A stretch of 47,700 nucleotides of DNA from Pantoea phytobeneficialis (GTDB lineage Bacteria > Pseudomonadota > Gammaproteobacteria > Enterobacterales > Enterobacteriaceae), in contig NZ_CP024636.1 of the NCBI RefSeq assembly GCF_009728735.1, positions 4,134,854 to 4,182,553 of the forward strand. The letters are read 5' to 3'. Positions within the stretch are counted from its first letter, which is position 1; each line of letters starts with the position of its first letter. Shown here one piece after another: positions 23,622-31,902 of the stretch. The position numbers and the translations under genes were made by a program. Under the pieces are notes generated by a model. That model made no database searches and was not told the origin of the DNA. It was given only the letters and a program-made list of their open reading frames with translations.

Positions 23622-24077
23622 ATGAGCCAACGTATCGATTTTTACAGCGCCGCGCCCGGTGCGATGAAAGCCCTGGGTGGCGTTTATAGCTATCTGACAC
23701 AAACCGACCTGTCGCACAGCCTGCTGGAGCTGGTATTTCTGCGCGTTTCGCAGATTAACGGCTGTGCTTACTGCATCGATATGCACACCCAGGCACTGCA
23801 CAAAGCCGACATGCCGTGGCACAAAATTGTGTTAACCCAGGTATGGCATGAATCAGGCACGCTGTTTGATGCCCGCGAACAGGCAGCGCTGGCATGGGCC
23901 GAGAGCCTGACGCTGATTGCCAGCCAGGGTGCGCCCGAGGCGTTGTTTGCGCAAGTGAAAGCAGTGTTCAGCGATAAGGAGATTGTGGATCTCAACGTGG
24001 CAATCGGTTTGATGAATACCTATAACCGGCTGGCGATCAGTCTGAAAAAGTTACCTGATAGTGCACCGCGTGATTGA
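23622..24077 (+). CDS. Carboxymuconolactone decarboxylase/AhpD-like protein
   Basis: The 151-residue protein has the all-helical CMD fold. Its AhpD-type redox motif is NGCAYCIDMHTQAL (C48-x-x-C51 and H55, about), followed by REQAALAWAESLTLI. AhpD-like proteins act as alkylhydroperoxidase-type thiol peroxidases or disulfide partners. A GAGGAA ribosome-binding site precedes the ATG. It is divergent from the MocR regulator gene with only 64 bases between. With azoR on the other side, this forms a small redox and electrophile-stress group, probably under the same regulator. Confidence 0.88.
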   Translation: MSQRIDFYSAAPGAMKALGGVYSYLTQTDLSHSLLELVFLRVSQINGCAYCIDMHTQALHKADMPWHKIVLTQVWHESGTLFDAREQAALAWAESLTLIASQGAPEALFAQVKAVFSDKEIVDLNVAIGLMNTYNRLAISLKKLPDSAPRD

Positions 24078-24091
24078 AATTTCTTCTGACG

Positions 24092-24109
24092 GGCGCGGTA
24101 GCTCGCGCC
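24092..24109. terminator. Short GC hairpin after the AhpD-like gene
   Basis: GGCGCG (24092-24097) pairs with CGCGCC (24104-24109) around a GTAGCT loop. No T-run follows, so termination would be weak. Confidence 0.3.
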
Positions 24110-24586
24110 TGAATAAGTCATCACACAAATGTAACATTATTTTTACACAACCAGGCGAAATATCGCGCAACATAAAAATCGCATAAAAAATCAATTTTCT
24201 TTAAATTCAATATTATCATAATGTTAACATTAACCCTTTGGTGTTAACCCCGTAAAAATCCGCACAAAAGCATCACAATGTCGCAACATAGACATTGCCG
24301 TAACCGTCTGATTAAGGGATAAAAATCCCTTATGACAAGCGGGTTCCGCCGATTAATTCTTATGCTGAATCATTTCTGCCTTTAAAAAATAAACAAACGT
24401 TTAATTCCGATACGAGAATGTTATATTCGAATGACTATGCATAACGTGCAGTTAACCGTTAGCACCCCCACGACTTAACCTGAGTCTTAACCTTTGAGAA
24501 ACGGCGCGACGCGCTCGAAAGAAGCGTGGCTGTTTCGCCTGCGAACCTGTTGAACTTCAGGTCAACAGAAGAGGAGATGTCGCCTC
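24110..24586 (+). promoter_or_regulatory. Long AT-rich leader and promoter region of mqo
   Basis: This roughly 480-base stretch has no gene. It holds repeated GTTAAC-type boxes (TGTTAAC near 24222 and GTGTTAACC near 24241) that resemble direct-repeat ArcA sites, and a 7-bp hairpin (AAGGGAT 24314-24320 with ATCCCTT 24325-24331). Possible -10 elements (TTATATTCG near 24421) occur further down. The last 100 bases before the start are GC-rich and end with GAGGAG about 7 bases before the ATG. Control of mqo by ArcA and by carbon source is known in E. coli; the sites here are inferred. Confidence 0.4.
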
Positions 24587-26200
24587 ATGAGCAAAACTGC
24601 GGTAAATCTGGCGCTGGCAGTAAGCGCCGCTGGCATGGAAAGCGCAAACCTTCAGGAACGAAAAGACGTTGATGTGCTGTTAATTGGCGCTGGCGTCATG
24701 AGCGCTACTTTAGGAACCTGGTTGCAAGACCTGGAGCCGGATTGGTCTATTGAGATGGTCGAACGCCTGGCAACGGTAGCGGAAGAGTCATCCAATGGCT
24801 GGAACAATGCCGGTACCGGTCACGCTGCGCTGGCGGAGCTGAACTACACGCCGCAGAAGGCGGATGGCGGCATCGATATTTCTAAAGCGGTGGCGATTAA
24901 CGAATCGTTCCAGATTTCCCGTCAGTTCTGGGCGTATCACGTTCAGAAAGGCAATCTGCGCAATCCGAAAAGCTTTATCCACAGTACGCCGCACATGAGC
25001 TTCGTCTGGGGCGACGACAACGTCGAATTCCTGCGCAAACGTTTCCAGGCGCTGCAAAAAAGCACCCTGTTCCGTGGCATGGAATACTCAGAAGAACGCG
25101 ATCAAATCACGCAGTGGATTCCGCTGGTGATGAATGGTCGCGACAAAAAACAGAAAGTGGCTGCCACCTGGACCGAAATGGGCACCGACGTGAACTTCGG
25201 TGAAGTGACGCGCCAGCTGATCGCCGCCCTGGAGAAGAAAGCCAATTTCCGCCTGCGGATGCGCCAGGAAGTGCGTGATATCAAGCGCCTGAGTGATGGT
25301 CGCTGGCAGGTTAGCCTGTTTAATCCCGACAGTGGCGAAAGCCGTGTGCTCAACGCCCGTCAGCTGTTTATCGGCGCAGGCGGCGCGGCACTGCCGCTGC
25401 TGCAAAAATCGGGCATCCCGGAGGTGAAAGGCTATGCCGGTTTCCCGGTGGGCGGCTCGTTCCTGGTGACAGAGAACCCGGACGTGGTGCAGCAGCATAT
25501 GGCGAAGGTGTATGGCAAAGCCTCTGTCGGCGCACCACCGATGTCCGTGCCGCACGTTGATACCCGCGTGCTGGATGGCAAGCAGGTGCTGCTGTTTGGT
25601 CCCTTCGCCACCTTCTCCACCAAATTCCTCAAGCAAGGTTCGCTGCTGGATATGTTCGGCGCGATGAATGGCAGCAACCTGATGCCAATGATGCAGGTTG
25701 GGCTGAAAAACTTCGATCTGGTGAAATATCTGGTTGATCAGGTGCTGCAAAGCGACAGCGATCGTATGGACGCCCTGCGCGCCTATGTACCGCAGGCGAA
25801 GCAGGAAGACTGGCGTCTGGTGACGGCAGGTCAACGCGTGCAGATCATCAAGAATGATGAGAAAGACGGCGGCGTGTTGCGTCTTGGCACCGAAGTGGTC
25901 ACCTCACAAGATGGCACGATTTCGGCGCTGCTGGGCGCATCACCGGGGGCATCGACTGCCGCACCGATTATGCTGGAGCTGATGGCGAAGGCCTTCCCGG
26001 AGCAGATGCGTTCGCCTGAGTGGCAGACCAAAATCCGCACGGTTATTCCATCCTGGGGCCGTAAACTCAACGGTGACGTGGCACTGACCGAGAAAGTATT
26101 GGCAGAAACCAGTCGCGTGCTGCAACTCGATTACGCACCGGTGACACCGATGGCCGCGAACGACGAAGGCCGCGAAACCGCGCACGTCGTCGGCAAGTAA
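24587..26200 (+). CDS. mqo: Malate:quinone oxidoreductase
   Basis: The 537-residue flavoprotein matches Mqo along its whole length. The FAD-binding motif [19 protein letters not shown] starts near residue 28, followed by [29 protein letters not shown], and late motifs [15 protein letters not shown] and IRTVIPSWG. The enzyme is a peripheral inner-membrane protein that oxidises malate to oxaloacetate and passes electrons to quinone, an alternative to NAD-dependent malate dehydrogenase. It is monocistronic, with a long leader upstream and a bidirectional hairpin (26209-26232) downstream. The N-terminal extension before the FAD motif, hydrophobic and rich in Ala, is typical of enterobacterial Mqo. 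Confidence 0.97.
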   Translation: MSKTAVNLALAVSAAGMESANLQERKDVDVLLIGAGVMSATLGTWLQDLEPDWSIEMVERLATVAEESSNGWNNAGTGHAALAELNYTPQKADGGIDISKAVAINESFQISRQFWAYHVQKGNLRNPKSFIHSTPHMSFVWGDDNVEFLRKRFQALQKSTLFRGMEYSEERDQITQWIPLVMNGRDKKQKVAATWTEMGTDVNFGEVTRQLIAALEKKANFRLRMRQEVRDIKRLSDGRWQVSLFNPDSGESRVLNARQLFIGAGGAALPLLQKSGIPEVKGYAGFPVGGSFLVTENPDVVQQHMAKVYGKASVGAPPMSVPHVDTRVLDGKQVLLFGPFATFSTKFLKQGSLLDMFGAMNGSNLMPMMQVGLKNFDLVKYLVDQVLQSDSDRMDALRAYVPQAKQEDWRLVTAGQRVQIIKNDEKDGGVLRLGTEVVTSQDGTISALLGASPGASTAAPIMLELMAKAFPEQMRSPEWQTKIRTVIPSWGRKLNGDVALTEKVLAETSRVLQLDYAPVTPMAANDEGRETAHVVGK

Positions 26201-26208
26201 ATACCTGT

Positions 26209-26232
26209 AACGGCGCGGTTGATCGCGCCGTT
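26209..26232. terminator. Bidirectional hairpin between mqo and the LysE-family gene
   Basis: AACGGCGCG (26209-26217) pairs perfectly with CGCGCCGTT (26224-26232) around a 6-nt loop. It lies between two convergent genes. Only short T-runs follow, so it is a likely but not ideal terminator. Confidence 0.55.
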
Positions 26233-26240
26233 TCGTATTC

Positions 26241-26828
26241 TTACACCAACTGCAACGCGTCGTACAACATCCACCCGGTCGTCACCACCAGCGACAACGC
26301 CATCAGGCTGTTGAAGGCCTGGCGCTTCCACGCAATTTGCAGGTGGTTGCGCAAGCGATCTCCCAGCGCCGCCCAGATCAAAATGCACGGCAGGTTCAGC
26401 AGCGCAAATCCCACCACGATCGCCGCCACCCCATTGCTGTTGGCATACATCAACGCCACGTTACTCGCCATTAACCAGGCTTTGGGATTGACCGCCTGAA
26501 ACAAGGCACCACTCAGGATGGTCATCGGCTGAACGCTGTCTCGTGCCTCGGGCGCTCCCGCACGAAAAATCTTCCACGACAGCCAAAGCAGGTAGCCACA
26601 TCCCACCAGCGTTAACGGCAGGCGAATCGCGCTCATCCAGTGCAGCAGCACCTCCAGCGCTACCCCCGCCAGTACCACCTGCATCGCACAGCCCAGCATA
26701 ATGCCGAACACCATCGGCAACGTACGCTTAAAGCCAAAATTCACCCCGGAAGTGGCAAGCAGCAGGTTGTTCGGGCCGGGGGTGATCGACATAACGGTGA
26801 CATAACTGAAGAAAGAGGGATCGAGCAT
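26241..26828 (-). CDS. LysE/RhtB-family amino-acid exporter
   Basis: The 195-residue protein has six predicted membrane helices and family motifs: SITPGPNNLLLATSGVNFG (about 14-33) in the first helix, GIMLGCAMQVVLAGVALE, and FQAVNPKAWLMASNVALMY (about 110-128). LysE/RhtB proteins export amino acids or their derivatives using the proton gradient. The ATG at 26828 has AGGAA upstream. It is divergent from the MocR regulator gene at 26964 with 135 bases between, an arrangement commonly seen when the MocR protein controls the exporter. The substrate cannot be told from the sequence. Confidence 0.9.
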   Translation of the reverse strand: MLDPSFFSYVTVMSITPGPNNLLLATSGVNFGFKRTLPMVFGIMLGCAMQVVLAGVALEVLLHWMSAIRLPLTLVGCGYLLWLSWKIFRAGAPEARDSVQPMTILSGALFQAVNPKAWLMASNVALMYANSNGVAAIVVGFALLNLPCILIWAALGDRLRNHLQIAWKRQAFNSLMALSLVVTTGWMLYDALQLV

Positions 26829-26963
26829 GATGCAGTTCCTGATTGATCAACATGACTTCATGCTAATCGTCACAACGCAATGGAAACAGAGACACAAAAT
26901 GACTATTGTTATGGTTACAGTTTGCCAAATTGATAATTGTACCCATCAAATGCGGAGGCTTTT

Positions 26964-28454
26964 GTGTCCCTTCCTCTTTCATCCGGCCAGACGCTATATC
27001 AGCAGCTCGCCGACAGCTTTGCGGAATCTATCCACCAGGGAACACTGAAGCCCGGTAAACGCCTGCCCGCCATACGTCGGGTAGCGCAATCCCATCAGGT
27101 GAGTATCAATACGGTACTCAATGCCTGGCAAATTCTGGAAGATCGCGGCCTGATCGAAGCACGTCCTCAGTCCGGGTATTATGTACGCAGCGTGTTACCT
27201 GCGCTGACACGTCCGGTACAGAAAATGCGCGCGAAGGTGGATGACCCGAGTACACAAAAGCTGGAGCTGATTGAGCAGGTGTTTGCCGCGCAGAATAACC
27301 CGGACTACACCAATATCTCGCTGGCCTGCCCACAAGATGCTGAATTGTATCCGTCAGCCCGTCTGAGCCGGATAACCGCCAGCGTTTTACGCCGTAACCC
27401 GCAAATAGTTGGTCGTTACGCGCTTCCGCCGGGTAGTGAGCGCTTACGGGAGGAGATTGCACGCCGCAGTCTGCATACCGGGATAAACCTTACCGCGCAG
27501 GACATCACCCTCACTCACGGCTGCATGGAAGCACTACAACTGGCGCTGCGCGCGGTCACCAAACCCGGAGACTGTGTCGGGCTGGAATCCCCCACCTACT
27601 TCTTTCTCTTCCCACTGCTGGCTTCACTGGGGCTGAAAGCGCTGGAGATTCCCACCGATCCACAGCAGGGATTATCGCTGGATGCCCTGGAGATGCTGCT
27701 CCAGGAACAGCGTATTCAGGCGCTGATCGCCATGCCCGGCGCGCAGAACCCACTCGGCTACGTGATGCCGCTGGCGAATAAGAAACGTCTGGCGAAGTTA
27801 GTAAATACTTACCATCTTCCATTGATTGAAGACGGTCTGTACGACGAATTGCAGTTTGACTGGCCGTTGTCACCGCCGGTTAAAGCCTTCGACAACGATG
27901 GCTGGGTGATTTACTGCACCAGCTTTACCAAAACCGTCGCACCCGATTTTCGCATCGGCTGGACCGCCGCCGGGCGTTTTCACGAAAAAATTGCGCGGCT
28001 GAAGGCGGTGTCGTCGATGTCGGAGTCCCGCCTGCTGAGCGAAGTGCTGGCGGAGTTTCTCGCCAGCGGTGGCTACGATCACCACCTGCGCACCCTGCGT
28101 CGCCGCTATGCTGCCAATCTTGATGCAGCGCGTGGCATTATCGCCCGCCATTTCCCGCAGGGAACGCGCGCTACCCTGCCGCGCGGTGGCTTTGTGTTTT
28201 GGGTCGAACTGCCGGGAAAAGTGGATACCGTGGAGATGTTTCATCGGTTGTTGCAGGAGCAAATTTGCGTCACGCCGGGTGCGCTGTACTCACTGAGTGA
28301 GCGCTACACCCATGCGCTGCGCCTCTCCTGCTGCTATCCGTTCGATGCGCGTTATACCTGGGCACTGGAGCGCACTGGCGCACTGGCCTGCGAATTAAGC
28401 GGCCTGCCGCCAGGACAGGATCAAGGCGTGCCGTTACGGCCCCAGGTGGTGTAA
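26964..28454 (+). CDS. MocR-type PLP-dependent GntR-family regulator (PtsJ/YdcR-like)
   Basis: The protein has 496 residues from the GTG at 26964, which has GGAGG six bases upstream. An in-frame TTG at 26937 lacks a site. A GntR winged helix (about 8-75, RLPAIRRVAQSHQVSINTVL) is followed by a class-I aminotransferase-like domain with PLP lysine in TSFTKTVAPDFRIGW. Conserved residues NPLGYVMP and ALRLSCCYPF mark the aminotransferase fold. It probably controls the divergent LysE-family exporter in response to an amino acid or vitamin B6. Its 3' end overlaps the convergent glutathione-transferase gene by 34 bases. Confidence 0.88.
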   Translation: MSLPLSSGQTLYQQLADSFAESIHQGTLKPGKRLPAIRRVAQSHQVSINTVLNAWQILEDRGLIEARPQSGYYVRSVLPALTRPVQKMRAKVDDPSTQKLELIEQVFAAQNNPDYTNISLACPQDAELYPSARLSRITASVLRRNPQIVGRYALPPGSERLREEIARRSLHTGINLTAQDITLTHGCMEALQLALRAVTKPGDCVGLESPTYFFLFPLLASLGLKALEIPTDPQQGLSLDALEMLLQEQRIQALIAMPGAQNPLGYVMPLANKKRLAKLVNTYHLPLIEDGLYDELQFDWPLSPPVKAFDNDGWVIYCTSFTKTVAPDFRIGWTAAGRFHEKIARLKAVSSMSESRLLSEVLAEFLASGGYDHHLRTLRRRYAANLDAARGIIARHFPQGTRATLPRGGFVFWVELPGKVDTVEMFHRLLQEQICVTPGALYSLSERYTHALRLSCCYPFDARYTWALERTGALACELSGLPPGQDQGVPLRPQVV

Positions 28455-29044
28455 CCCTCGCGCTCGGTCAGGCGTTCGTAATAGGTGCGTACCGCTGGCA
28501 GGTCGGCATGTTCCAGCGGAGTTTCAAACCAGCGGTTCACCGCCAGACCGACCGGGATATCCGCCAGAGTGAAGTTACGACCTGCTACGTAGCGCCCGGT
28601 TTTTTCCAACTGCTGGTTGAGAATACCCATAGTGTGATTCCAGCCTTTGCAGGCTGCCGCCAGCAGACGTTCATCCTGGTGGGCGGGTGAATTGCGCACC
28701 AGCGACATAAACGCGTAGCGCCATGAGGTGTTAAGTTCAGTGGCTTGCCAGTCAGTCCATTGATCGATCGGCGCACGGGCGCGCGGGTTTTCCGGGTAGA
28801 GCCACTCGCCGCCGTAACTGGTGGCAAGATAGCGCAGAATGGCATTGGACTCCCACATGACGAAATCGTCTTCGATAATCACCGGGATCATGGCATTGGG
28901 GTTAAGCGCCAAAAATTCGGGAGAGTGCAGGGATTTGTTTTCATCGCCCCAGACTTCGTGCTCGTAAGGAATATCCAGCTCGGCACATAGCCACAAAACT
29001 TTGCGCACGTTAATTGATGATGTGCGGCCAAGAATTTTTAACAT
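28421..29044 (-). CDS. Glutathione S-transferase family protein
   Basis: From ATG 29044 (GGAG six bases upstream) the protein has 207 residues. The thioredoxin-like N-terminal domain starts MLKILGRTSSINVRKVLW, with S9 or S10 as the likely thiol-activating residue, then NPNAMIPVIIEDD with the cis-Pro and the glutathione-binding ESNAILRYLA. The helical C-terminal domain contains NFTLADIPVGLAVNRWFE. Such enzymes conjugate or reduce with glutathione; the substrate is unknown. Upstream ATG codons to 29104 are in frame but lack a good ribosome site. It is convergent with, and overlaps, the MocR gene by 34 bases, and is divergent from the PhzF-family gene. Confidence 0.9.
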   Translation of the reverse strand: MLKILGRTSSINVRKVLWLCAELDIPYEHEVWGDENKSLHSPEFLALNPNAMIPVIIEDDFVMWESNAILRYLATSYGGEWLYPENPRARAPIDQWTDWQATELNTSWRYAFMSLVRNSPAHQDERLLAAACKGWNHTMGILNQQLEKTGRYVAGRNFTLADIPVGLAVNRWFETPLEHADLPAVRTYYERLTEREGYTTWGRNGTP

Positions 29045-29157
29045 AGCGAACTCCGGTTGCATAATTGTTAATCTATTCATAGCCCTAATGATTACCTTTA
29101 GCAATCAACATCATGTAAATCAGGATTTCAGACCACCTCAACGAGGAAGGAGTGACA

Positions 29158-30006
29158 ATGAAGGTCGCGTTTAAACAAGTGGATGTCTTTACCTCATCAG
29201 CCTTTCGCGGCAATCCGCTGGCGGTGATTATGGATGCACAGGGATTGAGCGATGCGCAATTGGCTGCGATTGCGCGCTGGACCAATTTGTCGGAAACCAC
29301 CTTTGTGCTGCCACCGGAGGATGCAGCAGCGGATTATCGGGTGCGCATCTTTACCCCCGGTGGTGAGCTGCCGTTTGCCGGGCATCCGACGCTTGGCACC
29401 GCGCATGCGCTGCTTGAGGCGGGCTGGCCGCTGAAGATGCCGGGCAAAATCGTGCAGGAGTGTGGCGTTGGCCTGGTGGACGTCAGGATCAGCACTGACG
29501 GAGCGCTGGCTTTCGCCGCCCCGGCAGCCACCCTGACTCCCTTCAGCGATGCGCTGATCGGCAGCGCCATTAATAGCGACGCCCTGGATGAAAGCCAGTC
29601 GCCTACGGTGGTGGATATGGGGATCCGCTGGCTGCTGTTACCGATGACCAGCGCCGCAGCAGTGCGGGAGATTAAGGCCAACGCCAGTGATCTGCTGCGC
29701 TTGCAGAAACACGCCAAGGTGAATGGCATCGCCCCATTTGGCCCGCTACCACAAGGTGAAAGCGAACAATATGAATTGCGCGCGCTGTTTATAGAGAACG
29801 GCAGCCTGGTGGAAGATCCGGTGACCGGCAGCGCCAATGCCTGCCTGGCGCGCTATTTGGCGTCACAGGGCGATACCCGCGACTACCGCGCCCGTCAGGG
29901 CAGCGTGGTTCAGCGTGACGGACGCATTCAGGTCAGTTTCACGCCAGAGGCCATCTGGATTGGCGGCCAGACAGTGACGGTGATCGACGGCACCATCGAA
30001 CGATAA
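29158..30006 (+). CDS. PhzF-family isomerase
   Basis: The 282-residue protein, from ATG 29158 with AGGAAGGAG upstream, has the two-domain PhzF fold. It has AFRGNPLAVI, catalytic E46 in TNLSETTFVLP, FTPGGELPFAGHPTLG in the first half, and VEDPVTGSANACLARYL (about 222-238) in the second. PhzF enzymes isomerise by proton transfer at the catalytic Glu, as in phenazine synthesis. Most enterobacterial members, such as YddE, are not linked to phenazine, and no other phz genes are present here. The true substrate is unknown. A REP pair follows the gene. Confidence 0.9.
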   Translation: MKVAFKQVDVFTSSAFRGNPLAVIMDAQGLSDAQLAAIARWTNLSETTFVLPPEDAAADYRVRIFTPGGELPFAGHPTLGTAHALLEAGWPLKMPGKIVQECGVGLVDVRISTDGALAFAAPAATLTPFSDALIGSAINSDALDESQSPTVVDMGIRWLLLPMTSAAAVREIKANASDLLRLQKHAKVNGIAPFGPLPQGESEQYELRALFIENGSLVEDPVTGSANACLARYLASQGDTRDYRARQGSVVQRDGRIQVSFTPEAIWIGGQTVTVIDGTIER

Positions 30007-30022
30007 GGCACCGATGCACATT

Positions 30023-30083
30023 GCGCGATAAATCGCGCCGCTACGGTATCTGCACATATTTGTAGCGGCGCAATTTATTGCGC
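30023..30083. repeat. REP-like inverted pair between convergent genes
   Basis: GCGCGAT-aa-ATCGCGC (30023-30038) and the compensated variant GCGCAAT-tt-ATTGCGC (30068-30083) face each other between the PhzF-family and SDR genes. The paired substitution again keeps the stem. Confidence 0.85.
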
Positions 30084-30089
30084 GATTGA

Positions 30090-30848
30090 TTACAGTGCTT
30101 GCCCGCCGGACGCTTCGATACGCTGGGCGGTGATCCAGCCAGTTTCATCGCTCAGAATTGCGCTGACCGCGTCGCCGATATCATCCGGCAGTCCCACGCG
30201 GCCCAGTGCCGTCAGCGAGGCAATGGTGTCATTGATTTCTTTGGTGTCGCGTACGCGGCCACCGCCAAAATCCGTCTCAATCGCCCCTGGTGCCAGGATG
30301 TTGACGCGGATACGCCGTTCGCCCAATTCCTTCGCCTGGTAGCGCGTCAACACTTCCATCGCCCCTTTCATGGAGGCATAGGTGCTGGACCCTGGATAAG
30401 TGATACGCGTCAGGCCGCTGGAGATATTGAGGATACGACCACCATCAATAATCACCGGCAGCAGCTTCTGGGTAAGGAAGTACGGCCCTTTGAAATGCAC
30501 GTTGACCAGTGCATCAAACTCGTCCTCGGTGGTTTCGCTGAACAGCTTGTAGTGACCGTGACCGGCGTTGTTCACTAAATAGTCAAAGTTGTCTCGCTGC
30601 CACACCTTTTGCAGCGTCTCTTTAACCTGACTGACAAAGCCATCAAACTGACGCGTATCGCCGACATCCAGCAACAGCGCGGCAGCACGCGCACCCAGCG
30701 CTTCAATTTCCTTCACCACCGCCTCAGCTTCTTCTGCATGGCTGCGGTAAGTAAAAATAATATCGGTGCCTTTTGCGGCCAGTTTTAGCGCGGCATTCTT
30801 GCCTAAACCGCGATTGCCGCCAGTAATCAACGCAATTTTGTGACTCAT
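30090..30848 (-). CDS. Short-chain dehydrogenase/reductase
   Basis: The 252-residue protein has the classical SDR pattern: T9-G-G-x-R-G-L-G cofactor site in LITGGNRGLG, NNAGHG at 93-98, Ser in NISSG (about 143), and the catalytic Y157-A-S-M-K161. TYRSHAEE after the second strand suggests a preference for NADP (Arg after beta-2). It ends with ITAQRIEASGGQAL, typical of quinone- or FabG-like SDRs. The chosen ATG at 30848 has AGGAGCG upstream. The substrate is unknown. It is divergent from the yhjC-like regulator (115-bp gap), so it may be a target of that LysR protein. Confidence 0.9.
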   Translation of the reverse strand: MSHKIALITGGNRGLGKNAALKLAAKGTDIIFTYRSHAEEAEAVVKEIEALGARAAALLLDVGDTRQFDGFVSQVKETLQKVWQRDNFDYLVNNAGHGHYKLFSETTEDEFDALVNVHFKGPYFLTQKLLPVIIDGGRILNISSGLTRITYPGSSTYASMKGAMEVLTRYQAKELGERRIRVNILAPGAIETDFGGGRVRDTKEINDTIASLTALGRVGLPDDIGDAVSAILSDETGWITAQRIEASGGQAL

Positions 30849-30963
30849 GATTCGCTCCTGTTGCAAAATTGAACACGTTTCAAGGATATTCTCTGAGGTT
30901 TGATCTATAAACTCGTTGTAATGCGCTGCACTGTTTCACTAACAACAACAATCGGTGAACAAC

Positions 30964-31863
30964 ATGGATAAAATTCACGCAATGCAGGTTTTTGTGCGGG
31001 TGGCAGAAATGGGCAGTTTTACCCGCGCGGCAGAGAGCCTTGGTTTGCCAAAAGGCAGCGTATCGCGCCAGTTACAGGCGCTGGAAAATCAAATGGGTAC
31101 ACGGCTGCTGCATCGCACTACGCGCCGTGTCCATCTCACCCAGGATGGGCTGGTTTATTACGATCGCTGCCTCGATTTGTTGTCGATGCTGGATGATATG
31201 GACAGCCTGTTTCAACACGATCCGGCGACGCTGAGCGGCAAATTGCGCGTGGATATGTCGGTAGCGATGGCGACCGGTTTTATCCTGCCGCGGTTGCCGG
31301 AGTTTTTGCAGCACTATCCCGGCATTGAGATTGAGCTTAGCAGCAGCGATCGCCAGGTGGATGTGATCCGTGAGGGATTTGACTGCGTGATACGCGTGGG
31401 GGAGCTGAAAGATTCCGGCCTGATCGCGCGTAAAATCGGAACCCATGCCTTGATTAACTGCGCCAGCCCCGATTACCTTTCCCGCTTCGGTATGCCGGTG
31501 CGCCTGGAAGATTTATCGCAACATGCGATGGTGCACTATACCCAGCAGTTGGGCCAGCCATCGCCTGGCTTTGAATATTTTGATGGCAAGCAGACGCATT
31601 TCGTGCAAACCGGCGGCGTGGTAACCGTCAACAGCACCGAAACCTATCGTGCGGCGTGTATTGCCGGGCTGGGGATTATTCAGGTGCCGGCGATTGGCGT
31701 GCAGCCATTGCTGGAGTCCGGGCAACTGGTGGAAGTGCTGCATCATTTTCCGGCTAAACCGATGCCGATTTCGCTGCTCTATCCGCATCGACGCAATGTT
31801 GCACGCCGGGTGCGGGTGTTTATGGAGTGGTTAAGCCAGGTCTTGCAGGAGTACGTCACTTAG
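30964..31863 (+). CDS. yhjC: LysR-family regulator, YhjC orthologue
   Basis: The protein has 299 residues from ATG 30964; a GTG three codons earlier (30955) is an alternative. The helix-turn-helix SFTRAAESLGLPKGSVSRQL and the start MDKIHAMQVFVRVAE closely match E. coli YhjC, as do INCASPDYLSRFG and AGLGIIQVPAIGV in the effector domain. It is followed by yhjD and yhjE as in E. coli, supporting orthology. The divergent SDR gene upstream is not part of the E. coli arrangement and could be an additional target here. Confidence 0.85.
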   Translation: MDKIHAMQVFVRVAEMGSFTRAAESLGLPKGSVSRQLQALENQMGTRLLHRTTRRVHLTQDGLVYYDRCLDLLSMLDDMDSLFQHDPATLSGKLRVDMSVAMATGFILPRLPEFLQHYPGIEIELSSSDRQVDVIREGFDCVIRVGELKDSGLIARKIGTHALINCASPDYLSRFGMPVRLEDLSQHAMVHYTQQLGQPSPGFEYFDGKQTHFVQTGGVVTVNSTETYRAACIAGLGIIQVPAIGVQPLLESGQLVEVLHHFPAKPMPISLLYPHRRNVARRVRVFMEWLSQVLQEYVT

Positions 31864-31868
31864 CAGGC

Positions 31869-31874
31869 TATAAT
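31869..31874 (+). promoter_or_regulatory. Putative -10 element for yhjD
   Basis: A perfect TATAAT lies 29 bases before the yhjD start codon, just after the yhjC stop codon. The best -35 (TTGCAG, 31843-31848) is 20 bp away, longer than ideal, so an activated promoter is possible. Confidence 0.4.
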
Positions 31875-31902
31875 TTTAATTTCGCTGTGAACAGGATGAT
31901 GA

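Noticed and set aside
29158..30848. A phenazine or antibiotic gene cluster suggested by a PhzF-family protein beside an SDR gene
   Set aside because: No other phz or synthase genes are present. PhzF-like proteins are common stand-alone genes, and the two genes are convergent.
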